This document shows, in pieces, positions 45,611 to 56,449 of a stretch of 64,000 nucleotides of DNA. The stretch spans positions 1,116,168 through 1,180,167 of the forward strand of contig NW_004450478.1 in assembly GCF_000321225.1 (NCBI RefSeq), written 5' to 3'. Position 1 is the first letter of the stretch. The number at the start of each line of letters is the position of its first letter. The stretch is from Odobenus rosmarus divergens. Lineage: Eukaryota > Chordata > Mammalia > Carnivora > Odobenidae. Under the pieces are notes generated by a model. It saw only the letters and a list, made by a program, of their open reading frames with translations, did no database searches and had not been told where the DNA came from. The translations under genes and the position numbers were made by a program.

Positions 45611-46194
45611 CCAAATTCACAACAATGAATCATATTATAATAAGGTAAGGATACCTGATTTTAGTACACTGTGAGGACAATGAAGGGTGACAAATAGCTC
45701 CCAAGTCTTTTTTTCAGACTTCTGTGTAACTAGTAAAGGAGGCAGATACATACGTTTGCACACCAAGAATAAGGAATTATTTTTATTTGCAGACATTTAT
45801 AATTGCTTTGCCATTGACCGGGCTATTAAACATTCAAATCTGAGTAGGGAGCAGGTAATTTAGTGCAGCAATATTTTCTCCTCTGCTTCATGTTTAAAAT
45901 TGAATAAAAGTTAAATTATACAATAATGCAATTGCAAATATTTTAGCCAGAAGGACATCGTACTCTCAGCCCTTTTTTGGAGAGAGAGACAATTACAAAC
46001 AAGGTCAACCATCCTCCCAGTTCTTTGGGTCTGGACTGATTTTGCATTTTTCTCCAGTTTTTCCTGCCATGAACTCCAGTTCTGAGGACAAATGCTCTAG
46101 CAACTATAACAAAGACAAGTTTTTCTTATTTACCACTACAACTTGAGACTGTCTCGGCTTAAGGATCCATTACTTAGACTGTATCAAGAAAATT

Positions 46195-46257
46195 AACAAA
46201 CAGGTTTTCTGGTCTGTTGAACTGATGAGAAAATTTAGTCTCATAAAGGTTGAGGAA
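46195..46257 (-). mobile_element. MIR SINE, minus strand, left part split by a SINEC
   Basis: GAACTGATGAGAAAATTTAG followed by TCTCATAAAGGTTGAGG fits the MIR core reverse complement (ACAGATGAGGAAACTGAGGC ... GAGAGGTTAAG). The element resumes after the SINEC at 46464. Confidence 0.6.
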
Positions 46258-46463
46258 GGGGCGCCTGGGTGGCTCAGTTGTTAAGCGTCTGCCTTCGGCT
46301 CAGGTCATGATCCCAGGGTCCTGGGGTCGAGCCCCGCATCGGGCTCCCTGCTCCGTGGGAAGCCTGCTTCTCCCTCTCCCACTCCCCCTGCTTGTGTTCC
46401 CTCTCTCTCTGTCTCTCTCTCTCTCTGTCAAATAAATAAAAATCTTAAAAATAAATAAATAAG
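46258..46463 (+). mobile_element. SINEC, plus strand, inserted in a MIR
   Basis: GGGGCGCCTGGGTGGCTCAG, TTGTTAAGCGTCTGCCTTCG, ATCCCAGGGTCCTGGGGTCG, GCATCGGGCTCCCTGCTCCG, a CT-rich body and AAATAAATAAAAATC. The AAGCGTCTGCC and CCCAGGGTCCTGG variants differ from the GACTGCC/TCCTGGAGTCC type, so this is another SINEC subfamily (also at 47963 and 62732). The target is approximately TAAAGGTTGAG (46244-46254) and TAAATGTTGAG (46464-46474). Confidence 0.93.
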
Positions 46464-46560
46464 TAAATGTTGAGTAACTCACACAGCTAGTAAATGGTAG
46501 CATTAGAATTTGTACCAAGGGCTGGCAGAGTATGCATTGTTACCCAATTCATTCAATAAG
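46464..46560 (-). mobile_element. MIR SINE, minus strand, right part split by a SINEC
   Basis: GTTGAGTAACTCACACAGCT, AGTAAATGGTAGCATTAGAA and TTGTACCAAGGGCTGGC match the reverse complement of the MIR core to head (TTAAGTAACTTGCCC...CACACAGCTAGTAAGTGGCAGAG). With the part at 46195 it forms one MIR. Confidence 0.75.
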
Positions 46561-47247
46561 CTCACTAAAGCCAGGGATACAATGATGATAATATCTGTAT
46601 GATCCTCCCAAAGTAGAGCTATTGCCTCCTTTACCCCACTCTGTCTCACTGTTTAAATTTACATTAGTCAGTTAGCTCTGTTATGGTCTTATACACTAGA
46701 GTACACATTTTTTTTGTCTGTCTATACTGTTTCTCGCCTATTTTTTTGTTTACTTTTCTGCCACTATTTATCTAAAGATATAAATACACAGCATATTTCC
46801 TTAAACTACATGCAATTAGAAACTTTTGCCCTAAACTTTTTCCTTAGTCTTCATATGTATATGATACAAAAAATGTAATGTAGATTATTTATTGCATTTT
46901 AAATACACTAACGTATATATGATTTACAAATGATTAAATAAAATGACAAAGTAGTTTTCTCAATTGTCTGAGAGATGTCATACTCACTCTCTCATCGAAA
47001 ATACTGATCTTAGCATTTGATCGAAGAGTCAGACACTGATTTCATCATTATATTGCCTAGGTACATTTAGATCTCTAAGTCCACATCCTGTATAACATTT
47101 ATAATTTACTCAATACAACTGAAGGTTAGTTTCTGCAAAGCAGTGAATTCAATATTGTATTTGAATGACTTGCATTCACTTTACCAGGATTCGTAAAACA
47201 GTTCAATGTCTGATGGCTATGAAGATGTTCTTTGTCAAACTTAATTT
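46561..47247. other. Unique sequence, no gene seen
   Basis: AT-rich, no recognised repeat or motif. Confidence 0.5.
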
Positions 47248-47260
47248 AAAAAGTACCAAA

Positions 47261-47489
47261 GGGGGTGCATCTGGGTGGCTCAGTCAGTTAAGCATCCAGC
47301 TTTTGATTTCTGCTCAAGGTCATGATCTCAGGGTCATGAGATGGAACCCCGCCTCAGGCCCATGCTGGGTATGGAGCCTGCTTAAGATTTTCTCTCTCCC
47401 TTTCCCTCTGCCCCTCCCCCCCCACACCCCCCCCCACTCACCACTCACATGCTCTCTCTCTCTCTCTCTCTCTCGCTCTCTCTCTCAAA
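47261..47489 (+). mobile_element. SINEC, plus strand, older subtype with perfect target duplication
   Basis: GGGGGTGCATCTGGGTGGCT, CAGTCAGTTAAGCATCCAGC, TTTTGATTTCTGCTCAAGG, GGTCATGAGATGGAACCCCG, ATGGAGCCTGCTTAAGATTT, then a C-rich/(CT)n region and a very short A tail. The target AAAAAGTACCAAA (47248-47260) recurs unchanged at 47490-47502. The CT-rich tract (47451-47486) and the C runs (47417-47448) are expanded relative to the other copies. Confidence 0.93.
47417..47486 (+). repeat. C-rich run and (TC)n microsatellite within SINEC
   Basis: CCCCCCCC and CACCCCCCCCCCACTCACC are followed by about 16 TC units with one CG interruption. It is an expansion of the CT-rich SINEC body and probably length-variable. 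Confidence 0.9.
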
Positions 47490-47702
47490 AAAAAGTACCA
47501 AATGCCCACACTGAAAGAAGTTGTGTTCTCTTATGAAAACAACTAGAGATAAACAGGCCATGGAGAGGGTCATGCCAGGAAAAGGAACCCAATAGGGTTC
47601 CCTAAGTTAGATCACATTAAGGAGATAGCCATTCTTGTCACTGAGGATTTGACATGAATTCTTTGTATTTCTTTAGGAATAAGTAAAAGACTTTAAATGT
47701 CT

Positions 47703-47785
47703 CTGCCCCCCCAACCCCCACACATGCTCATGCGATCTCTCTCTCTCTCTGACACATAAATAAAAAATCTTAAAAAAAATATTTT
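47703..47785 (+). mobile_element. SINEC 3' fragment, plus strand
   Basis: CCCCCCAACCCCCACACATG, CTCATGCGATCTCTCTCTCT, GACACATAAATAAAAAATCT and an A tail are the last third of a SINEC. The tRNA-like head and middle are missing (5' truncation or deletion). It is the middle member of a group of three plus-strand SINECs. Confidence 0.7.
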
Positions 47786-47962
47786 TGAAAAAATCAATTT
47801 GGTATAGATTTGTAAGAGTGAGTTTATTTTTTATTTTGGTTCATTTTAATATGAGGGTTCACCAAAGTCTGTATTTATGGTTAGGATCATAATTTATTCT
47901 ATTTAAGTACCAGGTTATAATCAGGCAACTCAATAAATGAACAAATCAAAATACACAAATGG

Positions 47963-48155
47963 GGGGGCACCTGGGTGGCTCAGTAGTTAAGCATCTGCCT
48001 TCGGCTCAGGTCATGATCCACGGGTCCTGGGACCGAGCCCCGCATCGGGCTCCCTGCTCGGCGGGAGGCCTGCTTCTCCCTCTCCCACTCCCCTTGCTTG
48101 TGTTCTCTCTCTCGCTGTGTCTTTCTCTGTCAAATAAAAATTTAAAAATCTTAAA
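47963..48155 (+). mobile_element. SINEC, plus strand, with perfect target duplication
   Basis: GGGGGCACCTGGGTGGCTCA, GTAGTTAAGCATCTGCCTTC, ATCCACGGGTCCTGGGACCG, GCATCGGGCTCCCTGCTCGG, a CT-rich body and an A-rich tail. The target AAAATACACAAATGG (47948-47962) recurs unchanged at 48156-48170. Confidence 0.95.
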
Positions 48156-48170
48156 AAAATACACAAATGG

Positions 48171-48761
48171 ACAGTAAAAGAACTTATTGCATAACAAAGA
48201 CTCTAAATAATGTCAAGGAAAATGAAGAAGACTGAGTATTCATGCTCTGAATGACAGTTGATGTCTCAATTGAAAAGATTAAAAGTTAATGCAAACAGGT
48301 TCAGCTGATATGTCCTGCTCTCCTCTTTGTCAACCTGGGCCCTAAAAGGACTGAGATAGGAAAGCTGTAGCTTTTCGGTCTGGTAGGTCTGATTCGTACT
48401 GGGATCTGTGGAGCCTCTGTACTTTTTAAAACTTCAGTTTTATGGTTTTCTTTTGATTTGGGATTTACGAAATGTATTTGTTTAACTTAACTTTATAGTC
48501 TAGGAAAAATATCAATGAATAAAAAAGCATTAGATAAGGAGAGCAAACAGAAGTCCATAATGAAAAGAGGAAAGTATTTCCATCTAAGAAAATAAATTTA
48601 ATTTGATTTTAAAACAGACAGAAATGAAAGAAATAGTAATCTTAAATCAGAAGTTCAAAAACCAGCTACAGGTTCCTGAAGTGATAGCTAAGCCTAAATT
48701 TCCTGAACAGATTCAGGATTGATCCTCGTTTGCTTCTGGAAAGACTTTTATTTCATCTGCA
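48171..48761. other. Unique sequence, no gene seen
   Basis: No repeat, motif or credible frame recognised. Confidence 0.5.
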
Positions 48762-49080
48762 AGGCCCAGAGTGCCTGGGCTCAGATTTTGGCTGTGCCAT
48801 TAATAAGCATGCACAACATCTATCTGCACAGTTTCATTCGTAAATCTTTTGACTGCATGTGAGCCCTTTGAGGAATATGAGGTCAGGCCCACGTAGCTCC
48901 TCTTGCCTCTCTTGTGATTGTCCTTGTAGGCATCTCATCCCGTTAAGCCTCCTTTCTCTTATTTGCAAAATAGATGGAGTAACGGTACCTACCTCATGGT
49001 GGGGTTATGAATGTATTATTAATGATTTTCCATATAAGGTTCTTACCATAATGTCTAATAAATGTATTTACTATTTTAGC
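48762..49080 (+). mobile_element. MIR SINE, plus strand, with an internal insertion
   Basis: AGAGTGCCTGGGCTCAGATT and GGCTGTGCCATTAATAAGC are the MIR head region. After about 100 unrelated bases, TCTCTTATTTGCAAAATAGA, GGTACCTACCTCATGGTGGG and TAATGTCTAATAAATGTATT give the core and 3' half. The 126-codon open frame at 48859-49239 overlaps this and is not thought to be coding. Confidence 0.75.
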
Positions 49081-49244
49081 CAAGGTAGACTAGAAATGAC
49101 CAGCATCATGTACACTCAAGCCCTTCGTAAGGGAGGAGCCTCAGGAGTCTCCAGGGACTCCAGACACCAACTCATCTCAACAGCAAGGAGTCCCCCTGGA
49201 GTAATAACGTCTGCACAAACCAGGAAGTATGAAGAGTGAATATG

Positions 49245-49365
49245 CTTAGCCCCACACTTTATAAATAAGCAAGCAGTTTCAGGTTAGATTATTTACTCAA
49301 CGTCACAATCCTGGGAGGAGACAGAGCTGAACTTGACTGCAGGTGCACTGACTTCATGTCTTGTC
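49245..49365 (-). mobile_element. MIR SINE fragment, minus strand
   Basis: TTTACTCAACGTCACAATCC, TGGGAGGAGACAGAGCTGAA and CTTGACTGCAGGTGCACTGA fit the reverse complement of the MIR core to head (CCAAGGTCACACAGC ... GGCAGAGCCGG...). It is diverged. Confidence 0.6.
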
Positions 49366-52300
49366 AAAATTAAAATGAAATCACTCACAATCATGTTGCT
49401 TCAGATAAAATGCCATCAACTGGCTAACAGTAACAAGGGGCATAATACATTAGTGTTTGATAATCAGTAACAGTAGTCTTTTTTTTTTTTTTTAAGCAGG
49501 TCACAAATCTGGGCAAATGTGCCATCAGATGGACATGAATAGTGACGAGTGCCTCCATGTAAAACCCTCATTCAAATGATCCTGTCATCTCTTGCTACTC
49601 TGAAATTTAGTTGCATCAATTTTTTCCCGAAACACACTAATGTGCCAACTGGGACTTGCAGACCTCGTTGTCATTGGGAGGTTTTGCTGTCATGTTATTA
49701 ACTATGTGAACTGAACAGTTTTAAAGGTGAGGGTAAGGACTCCAGAAGGTCTGGATTGTGGTGACATATATACTTGTTTTGGTTTGGCTTAGTGTTTCTG
49801 GAATATCAGAAGCAAATTCCATACATAGCAGTAATAATAGTGGCTTGATGACCAACATTTCCCCTGTGCAACAGCTTATTTCAGGGGAGCTAAAGAATAA
49901 AAAGAGGTTTTTGCTCATATCTGGAGGGTAGTACCTCCTTTACAGTGCTCTCTTGAGCACATCAATTAATATTTAATCTCAAATGCTAATAGATATGCAA
50001 TTAATACAAGAAAATCAAACATTTGATATGTAATTCTGAGCCCAACAGTCCTTCAGTTTCCCTAAACAAACTCACTTGTTTTCTTCGTCAAAAAAAAAGA
50101 AAAAAAAAAAGTCATTTCTTTCCTACATGCTTCATTGAGAGTGGTATGAACATATTCAATCATTGAGAATTTTAATTTACCATTTAAGTTGATCATATAA
50201 AGCTTTCTTTAGATGATAAGGAAGTTCTGACAAAGAAAATAAATTACTGTTTTTATCTGATTATGTAAGTAAAAACATGTGTTGGTTAGAGAACACAATG
50301 TAATTAACATATAAAAAGTGTTCAGCTATAATTCATAGATTTTTTTTGTACTACAACACAGGATGAGCCAACATTGTGCTTGCAAACAACTATCCGTAGA
50401 TACAACTGATCACACAGATGTAGTTTACCAGTTGTTATTTCTCATCCTTGAACTCTTGTTCCCAGAATCGTATATTAATTTGGTATCACAAGAATTTAGA
50501 AATGTTCAGATACATTTTGTCTGTTCTTTCTGTGTCATCCTGTTTGCTCACATTTAATATTTATGGCATTTACCTTCCCGTGGGGGGTAATACGGCATAA
50601 TGAAATAGAGCATAAAAATGGAAAATCTCATTACAGTAGCCATCCCTAGCCTTTGGGAATGGAGATGTCCTTCTTTTCAAGTTTTGATTTTATAAGATAC
50701 CTCATTTTTAATTAGAAAGGAGAATTCCATATATATACTCTTCAAGTGAATTAAATATAAATTAGTACAAAAAAAAAAAACCTTTTTGGAAATAGTAAAT
50801 AGCCCTTGAGATAATTAAAGACTTATTGGAATACTGGTGATCGATGATTATGAATCAAGAGCTTAGAGTCTGAAGATAGTGCAGACCAAATATCCCCAAT
50901 ATTCCTCCACGCATTTCTCTGGCTTTCCTTGGCATTCATCCTCTGAGGCATTAGAGATAGAGCACTGCCATTGCTGATCAAACTTGACTGATTAAAAAGG
51001 ATCTTGGCTGGTAGAGGCAGTTGCTGTGGGTGACTCACATCTCTCTGCTTGCACATGGCAGGGCTTTGGCAGGGTGTTTAGAATAAGATAGTCTCTGATG
51101 TCCCCAAGGTTTGTTTTGTTTTATTTTGTTTTAGAAATGTTAAGATTAGTCTTGAAAAAAAGAAAAATGATAGTTGCATAATGGGTAAGGTAAGAAATTG
51201 TTCAAGGGTGATTTTGCTCCTTTAAAACAACTCGGACATGACATATCTAATTTATGAAAGCATAGAAAATATTTCTATACCTATGTCTTTGCTTCCAGTT
51301 AATAGCCCTTAACCGGTGGCTGCTTTTCTTACCTGAATCCATTACTCTCTGGGAGTGAGATGTTCCTGCTCACGGAAGAAGACATTGCCACGTGAATGGT
51401 GGATGTTCTAATACACACAGGTGGAAAAACAACTAAAACAAACTCATTTAAATTATCCTCAAAGTCACTTACTTGCTATGTTAGTACACAAGAATTATAA
51501 TTAGTGCAAGATTACTTTTGTTTTTGAGTAGGAAAGCTGAGATATTAAAACAGCACATCACATTCATGAGAAAGATCATAGGGCTTAAAATTAACACCTA
51601 TCACCACAGTCCCACATCCTCTTTCATTAATGGCACCATATTTCAGTAAGTATATAGTGACAGCTCTTCACAGGAACCAAAATATTCTCTGACTTTATAT
51701 TAAGTGCAACATGTAACTCTTCATCTAAGTTTTCCACTTGCTATCTTTCCTAAAAACCACTTGTAGATTCATTTGACTTTTGTCATTAATTAATAATTAG
51801 GGAGTTAAACTTGTATCCATGCCTAATCAGTCTAGTTAAAAAAAAAAACTACTTTTCTTAAATGTGACATTTGTTTGAGATCATTCAGACAAATAATCAA
51901 CCAAGAGAACTTTCCTACTTCTTACTTTAGTAAGCCTAAGCAAAATTCCACTCAAAATTAACATATTTCTAGGATAGCAAGAGCTCATAATTTGAAGTGA
52001 TTCACTCATTTCAAATCTAGAATCTTTTGAGATGTTTCAACAAGAAAGCCTCACAAAGGCAAAAACAAAATTACAATTTATTCATTCTAAAATATGAAAT
52101 AATTAGCATCATACTACATATAAGCGGTAAGTCAAAAAACCATGAATAAAGTTAGGAACTTATATAAAAACCTGTTTTTCTTCTGACTTCATTTAATAGA
52201 GTTTAATGTAAGAAAAGCAAAACGTGTTGGCCACATTCCCCTTTTGACTTCCCTACATTAATTTGTTTATTAGATTCTCTGCTCCCTTCTCCACACAGAG

Positions 52301-52904
52301 GGAGGTTTCATAAATGCACATTGACATGCCCACTGTAGGCTTATGTGGAAAGGAGAATTAATCCTCCATTGTGTAGCAGTCAAGTCCTATTTAGTGGTTT
52401 GTCTGCGAAGATCAATACAGGGTCTCTAAGGCATAATGGCTGGCTCCGTTCACTCTTGCTAGACAAACAAACGCCCTTTTAAAAGTCAGTTCACGAAGAA
52501 AGCTTTTTCTAGGCACAACCTAGCCCTGAGTAAAACTTTAAACAGTCCAAGTTTGCATTTCAGCACTGCAGCCTTCATTTCTGGGCCCTTTTCCCTGCTT
52601 TGAATGTGACTTTGCCAACCTCTCCCCATTAAAATCTGCCTTCAAGAAAATCATTTGATGTATAAATTCAATCCCAAAGAGAGACTCAAGAGTTCAAAGG
52701 CGTAATGTGTTACCACTCTCAAGAATAGTTGTATTTTAGCAAAGACAAGGATTCTTAGGCAGAATTAGTCTCTAATTGTGGAATTTAAGTCATTCAAAGA
52801 GCATGAGAGACATTTATCAGGAAGTTATTTCAATACCCTCATAGATAGGGACTTAACCCCACCTACTCATAAGAGTACTTCTGCAGCAAGAAGTTGCCTG
52901 AAAG
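49366..52904. other. Long stretch of unique sequence, no gene seen
   Basis: About 3.5 kb without a recognised repeat body. T run at 49478-49493, A runs at about 50090-50110 and 50770-50780, and a TTTGTTTTG-rich tract near 51105-51133. Short frames at 49721-49918, 50363-50557 and 50823-51056 have no motif. The lack of repeats makes this a candidate region for conserved non-coding DNA. Confidence 0.45.
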
Positions 52905-53170
52905 CCTCCTCACAACACATCCTTTTTTATTGTTTGGCTAATTCCTTTTTAATCTTCTAGATTCAGTTCAAATCTCGCCTCCTTGAGGAACTATTTCCCA
53001 AGTATACTCAACTCCCAAGATAGCCCACAATGTATTTCTATCATAGGAGTTACTACATTTCATTGTTCTGTCCAATGCTGCCTCTCTCCCGGCTAGAAGT
53101 CACTAAGAACAAGCACCGCTGCCTTTAATCTCTGCCTTCCCACACATAGCACAGTGTTTGGCACATCACA
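52905..53170 (+). mobile_element. L2 LINE 3' end
   Basis: GATTCAGTTCAAATCTCGCC, TCCTTGAGGAACTATTTCCC, GCTAGAAGTCACTAAGAAC and CACATAGCACAGTGTTTGGC follow the L2 order (ACCCAGCTCAAATGCCACC, TCCAGGAAGCCTTCCC, AGACTGTGAGCTCC, CCTAGCACAGTGCCTGGC). Confidence 0.8.
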
Positions 53171-53515
53171 CACCCTTCCCTCCCCGCCCCCACCCCCACC
53201 CAAATTATGTAAGTAGCAGACAACACCAGGGCAATCAGCTTATCCCCCTGTTCATCTATTATATGCCCACTGACACCAGGCGACCAGTAATGGCGGAGAG
53301 GGCAGTAGAGGAAGAGATGGATGAGCTGGGATACAGAGGCTCCCCACCCTCTTGTCCCTAGGATGTACATTTCCTACAGTCAAGATATTACAAAATGTTT
53401 GATGAAATATGTTTAACAGTATTGAGGTAACATTTTGTTGGATGGTTTCAAACTCCTCCACAGGTAAGCAATGGTTAACCTTTCCAAAGTAAGTTGATTA
53501 TCCCGAGAATGTTCC
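53171..53515. other. Unique sequence, C-rich start
   Basis: Begins with a C-rich low-complexity run (53172-53201). Overlapping frames on both strands at 53125-53461 have no motif. Confidence 0.5.
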
Positions 53516-53523
53516 CTCTAAGT

Positions 53524-53868
53524 CAGAGGTTGGTAAACTAGGACCCACAGTCAAATACAGCCCATCTCCTGTTTGTATACTGTGTGAGACCTTAGAGGAG
53601 CATTTACATGTTCAAATGGTTAGAAAAATAAAAATCAGAAGAATGTTTCTTGACACATAACACTATATGAAATTCAAATTTCAGTGTCCACGAATAGCTT
53701 TTATTTATTTATGAACGCTGACATTTTTATTGGATGATAGTCACCCTCGTTCATTTATGGATTATCTAGGGCTGCTTTTGCACTGCAACAAAGTTGAGTA
53801 GTTGTAACAGAAGCCATATGTCCTGCAAAGCCTAAAATTTTACCATCCTGCCCTTTACAAAAACAGTG
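53524..53868 (-). mobile_element. hAT (MER1/Charlie-type) DNA transposon with target duplication
   Basis: Same family as 22022 but inverted: CAGAGGTTGGTAAACTAGGA, an inner ATGAAATTCAAATTTCAGTG, TTGAGTAGTTGTAACAGAAG, CCTGCAAAGCCTAAAATTTT and TGCCCTTTACAAAAACAGTG. The flanks CTCTAAGT (53516-53523) and CTCTAAAT (53869-53876) are an 8-bp target duplication with one change. This fits the NTCTAGAN-like targets known for Charlie-type hATs. No transposase frame is present, as expected for a non-autonomous element. Confidence 0.85.
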
Positions 53869-53876
53869 CTCTAAAT

Positions 53877-55592
53877 GAGCATATTAGGAACAATAAAGGC
53901 AACTCAATGACATTGTTTACATCTCTTTAAAAAAATAGTTCAGAAAGAATTGGGCCTGAGGAAAGGAGATTCACTTAGGGTTTAGGAGAGTAAGCCACTG
54001 GTGTGATCCTCCTTACTGTGAATAGCAGAGGTGTAAACAAGATAATTAACAATTATTTCTAGTAAAAGTTAGATCAGATAGAGCACAATGCAAGCAATAA
54101 CCTTAGGCATTTGGGAGATAGGAGAAAAAGAACATAAATATACAGAAACCTGAGATCATGAGAGTTCATTTTATTACTCCCACTACCTTCCTTACCTGTG
54201 AGATCTTTTTGGAGGAAGAAAAGAACCAAATGTTAGATCTATTATCAGTATGAAAGTACCTCACTCATTACTAGAACTAGATAAAATTTTGAGGAAAGAA
54301 AGAAGGGAGGGAGAAAAGAAGGAAGGAAAAATATATTTAAGAGGAATATTTGCCTTCAGCTTTTATCACTTGCTTTAACTTATTTTTCTTTTTTTATACG
54401 TGGAAGTTCACTACTTGACGTGCTTTTATTCCAGCAGACAATTTTATCTGTATTTATAAAACAAGCACATGTTTTGAGGACTATTTCAAGGATGTTTCTT
54501 CTGCCATTTCAAGTTTAAGCCTTGTTTTCTCGTAATGAAAATCAACCACCATTGATCCCATAGTGACTGTTCTGGGAGGTGAAGGCTTTACCCTACAACT
54601 GCAAATAAACCATTATCATCAGCTCTCATTAGTGGTAGAAACATAAAGTTGTCAAACGCATTGTAAAAGAGTATTCTAGCTATCCATGTTAATGACATCT
54701 ATAATGGAACCACTATGTTCTTTCTCGTGTTTAATTTAAAGCACACATTATATGTTTTCATTTTATTGCCAAACCCTCATCCACCATCTTATCTTCTCCT
54801 TTAAACATAAGAATATTTTTTTCTTTATTTAAATTTATAACTAACAGCCAGGCTCTGGCATGTTTAGCTATAGACTTTCATTACTGTAATAAAAAACAAC
54901 AACAAAAAGAAAAACTCCTGCAACGAGAGGGTCATGAGCAACGGCACTAATTGTGGAGCTATGTTCATTTTAAAAGGCAACTTGGTTTTACATATATTCA
55001 CCTGCCCTTAGAATATGCTTTAATTTATTACTAATGGTATTCTCAATGATCTGTTGAGGGATACAACTCTGAAATGGTTTATTCTAATTAAGAGCCTCTT
55101 GCCAGCACTTAGTCACCACGAGGCTCAGAAGCCCCAGGGACCAGCTTTTATTACACACTGTGCCCATTTCATACAAGTAGAACATTTTACAGTCATCAAA
55201 TCTAGCTGGACATCTCTATACTGTAGCTTCATGTTTGGCATTTTTCTCCTCACTCTGTCAAAACAGATACTTTGGTTGTTTAGCTTATTTTAAATGTACA
55301 AGGGATTGAAATGCACCTCTTTGACAGAAACTGAAAAGCCTTGAGTCTGCTCTAGATGATGCAACTTTCCCTCAGTCCCTATGCAGCTTCCTAGGCCTGT
55401 GGTGTCTCAAAATACAGGATGACGGGACACCCAGCGCAGCTACCCAGAGAGGTCCTCTCGGTCTCACTACCGGGATTCTAATTCAGATCAAATGTGATTT
55501 TCTGCTTTTAGGGGAAGGGCTGGAGTCTGTCCACAAAATAACAGCTCTGCATCTGGGTCATAACATCTTAGACCAGAATGACCTTAGCAGGG
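53877..55592. other. Unique sequence, no gene seen
   Basis: A purine tract is at 54293-54331 and an A/C-rich run at 54889-54915. No recognised repeat body. The stretch 54400-54750 looks single-copy and may be conserved, but this cannot be tested here. Confidence 0.45.
54293..54331 (+). repeat. (GGAA)n-like purine tract
   Basis: GAAAGAAAGAAGGGAGGGAG followed by AAAAGAAGGAAGGAAA. Confidence 0.75.
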
Positions 55593-55760
55593 AGCTATGG
55601 TGCGGTAGGCAGAGCCTGGGTTTGGGAGGTGGGGGGAAGCCCTGGGTCCCAGTTTGGTTATGCCTCTTACTAGCTGTCCAGACTCCAGGGGACTCCATTT
55701 GCCAGACTGGCCCGTCATCTGATTTTCTGCCAGTTTGGACAATGGGAACATTGGCAGGAG
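55593..55760 (+). mobile_element. MIR SINE, plus strand
   Basis: AGCTATGGTGCGGTAGGCAG, CCCTGGGTCCCAGTTTGGTT, ATGCCTCTTACTAGCTGTCC and CAGTTTGGACAATGGGAACA follow the MIR head-to-core order. The 83-codon frame at 55622-55873 runs through it and is not thought to be coding. Confidence 0.8.
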
Positions 55761-56337
55761 ATGGGAAGGTAGGGTTAGGGGGGAGACGCCAGGGTATTTG
55801 TCCCTCTTTGCATCTTCTAAGGCAGCAGCTGACCCTCTTTAGTGGTTCTAGTTCCGCCCCAAAGGCCTGCTAAAGATCCAGCTGCCACCAGGGACTCGGT
55901 CTTTAGGCTCAGAAAGCTGTGTTGTCCTTTGCCTGTCCAGCCTCACGGGTATTGTGGCTTGGACTGCCATCTCCTGCCTCATCTCTAGCCCCGTTCTCAG
56001 CAACCGCAGTACCACACGCAGCCCCCTTCATTCTCTTCATTAAGTCCTTGCTGCTATAAATAATTGGGGTGGTTTCTGTTTTCCTGCTTAGGCTCTGAAC
56101 ACAGACAATACTATTACCTTAATTACCTTAAAAGTAAGGCATTGTGCCTATAACCTAATCTCATTTCCAGAAAAAGTAGGCATAGTTAGGAACATACAAA
56201 GAGATGTAAGAAATTATGATTTTATGTGCTTGAAATGTGGCGTATATTCTGGAATTTTTTAAATTTAATTTCTATTTCAACTTATTTTCACCTGCTTTGT
56301 TTCCTCTTTTTCTTTAAAATGAAACATCAGGAAAATG
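55761..56337. other. Unique sequence, GC-richer than average
   Basis: No gene or repeat recognised. GC is somewhat raised at 55760-56040. Confidence 0.45.
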
Positions 56338-56449
56338 ATTTTTTTAAGATTTTTATTTTTAAGTAAGCTCACACCCAAAGTGGGGCTCGAACTTACAACC
56401 CCAAGATCAAGAGTTGCGTGCTCTACCAACTGAGCCAGTCAGGCACCCC
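56338..56449 (-). mobile_element. Short SINEC-related element, minus strand
   Basis: TTTTTTTAAGATTTTTATTT, CACACCCAAAGTGGGGCTCG, AACTTACAACCCCAAGATCA, AGAGTTGCGTGCTCTACCAA and CTGAGCCAGTCAGGCACCCC. It keeps the tRNA-like head and goes almost directly to the A tail, without the long GA/CT body. This is an early short form or a deleted copy. Possible target duplications are too diverged to name. Confidence 0.85.

Larger units (their letters stand above)
44961..46194. other. Unique sequence containing a small CpG-rich cluster
   Basis: No transposon recognised. The CpG cluster at 45258-45610 is listed separately. Several short frames on both strands overlap it (45179-45674), which is expected from its higher GC content. 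Confidence 0.5.

Noticed and set aside
46250..46435. Open frame with repeated LLLPLPLPLLVFPLSLSLSLS pattern
   Set aside because: This is the CT-rich body of a SINEC translated by chance; the same peptide appears from the SINECs at 47963 and 11376.
47165..47536. 123-codon open frame
   Set aside because: Most of it is a SINEC with expanded C and TC runs, which lacks stops in this frame.
48859..49239. 126-codon open frame
   Set aside because: It overlaps a MIR and has no motif; length is within chance expectation for the whole window.
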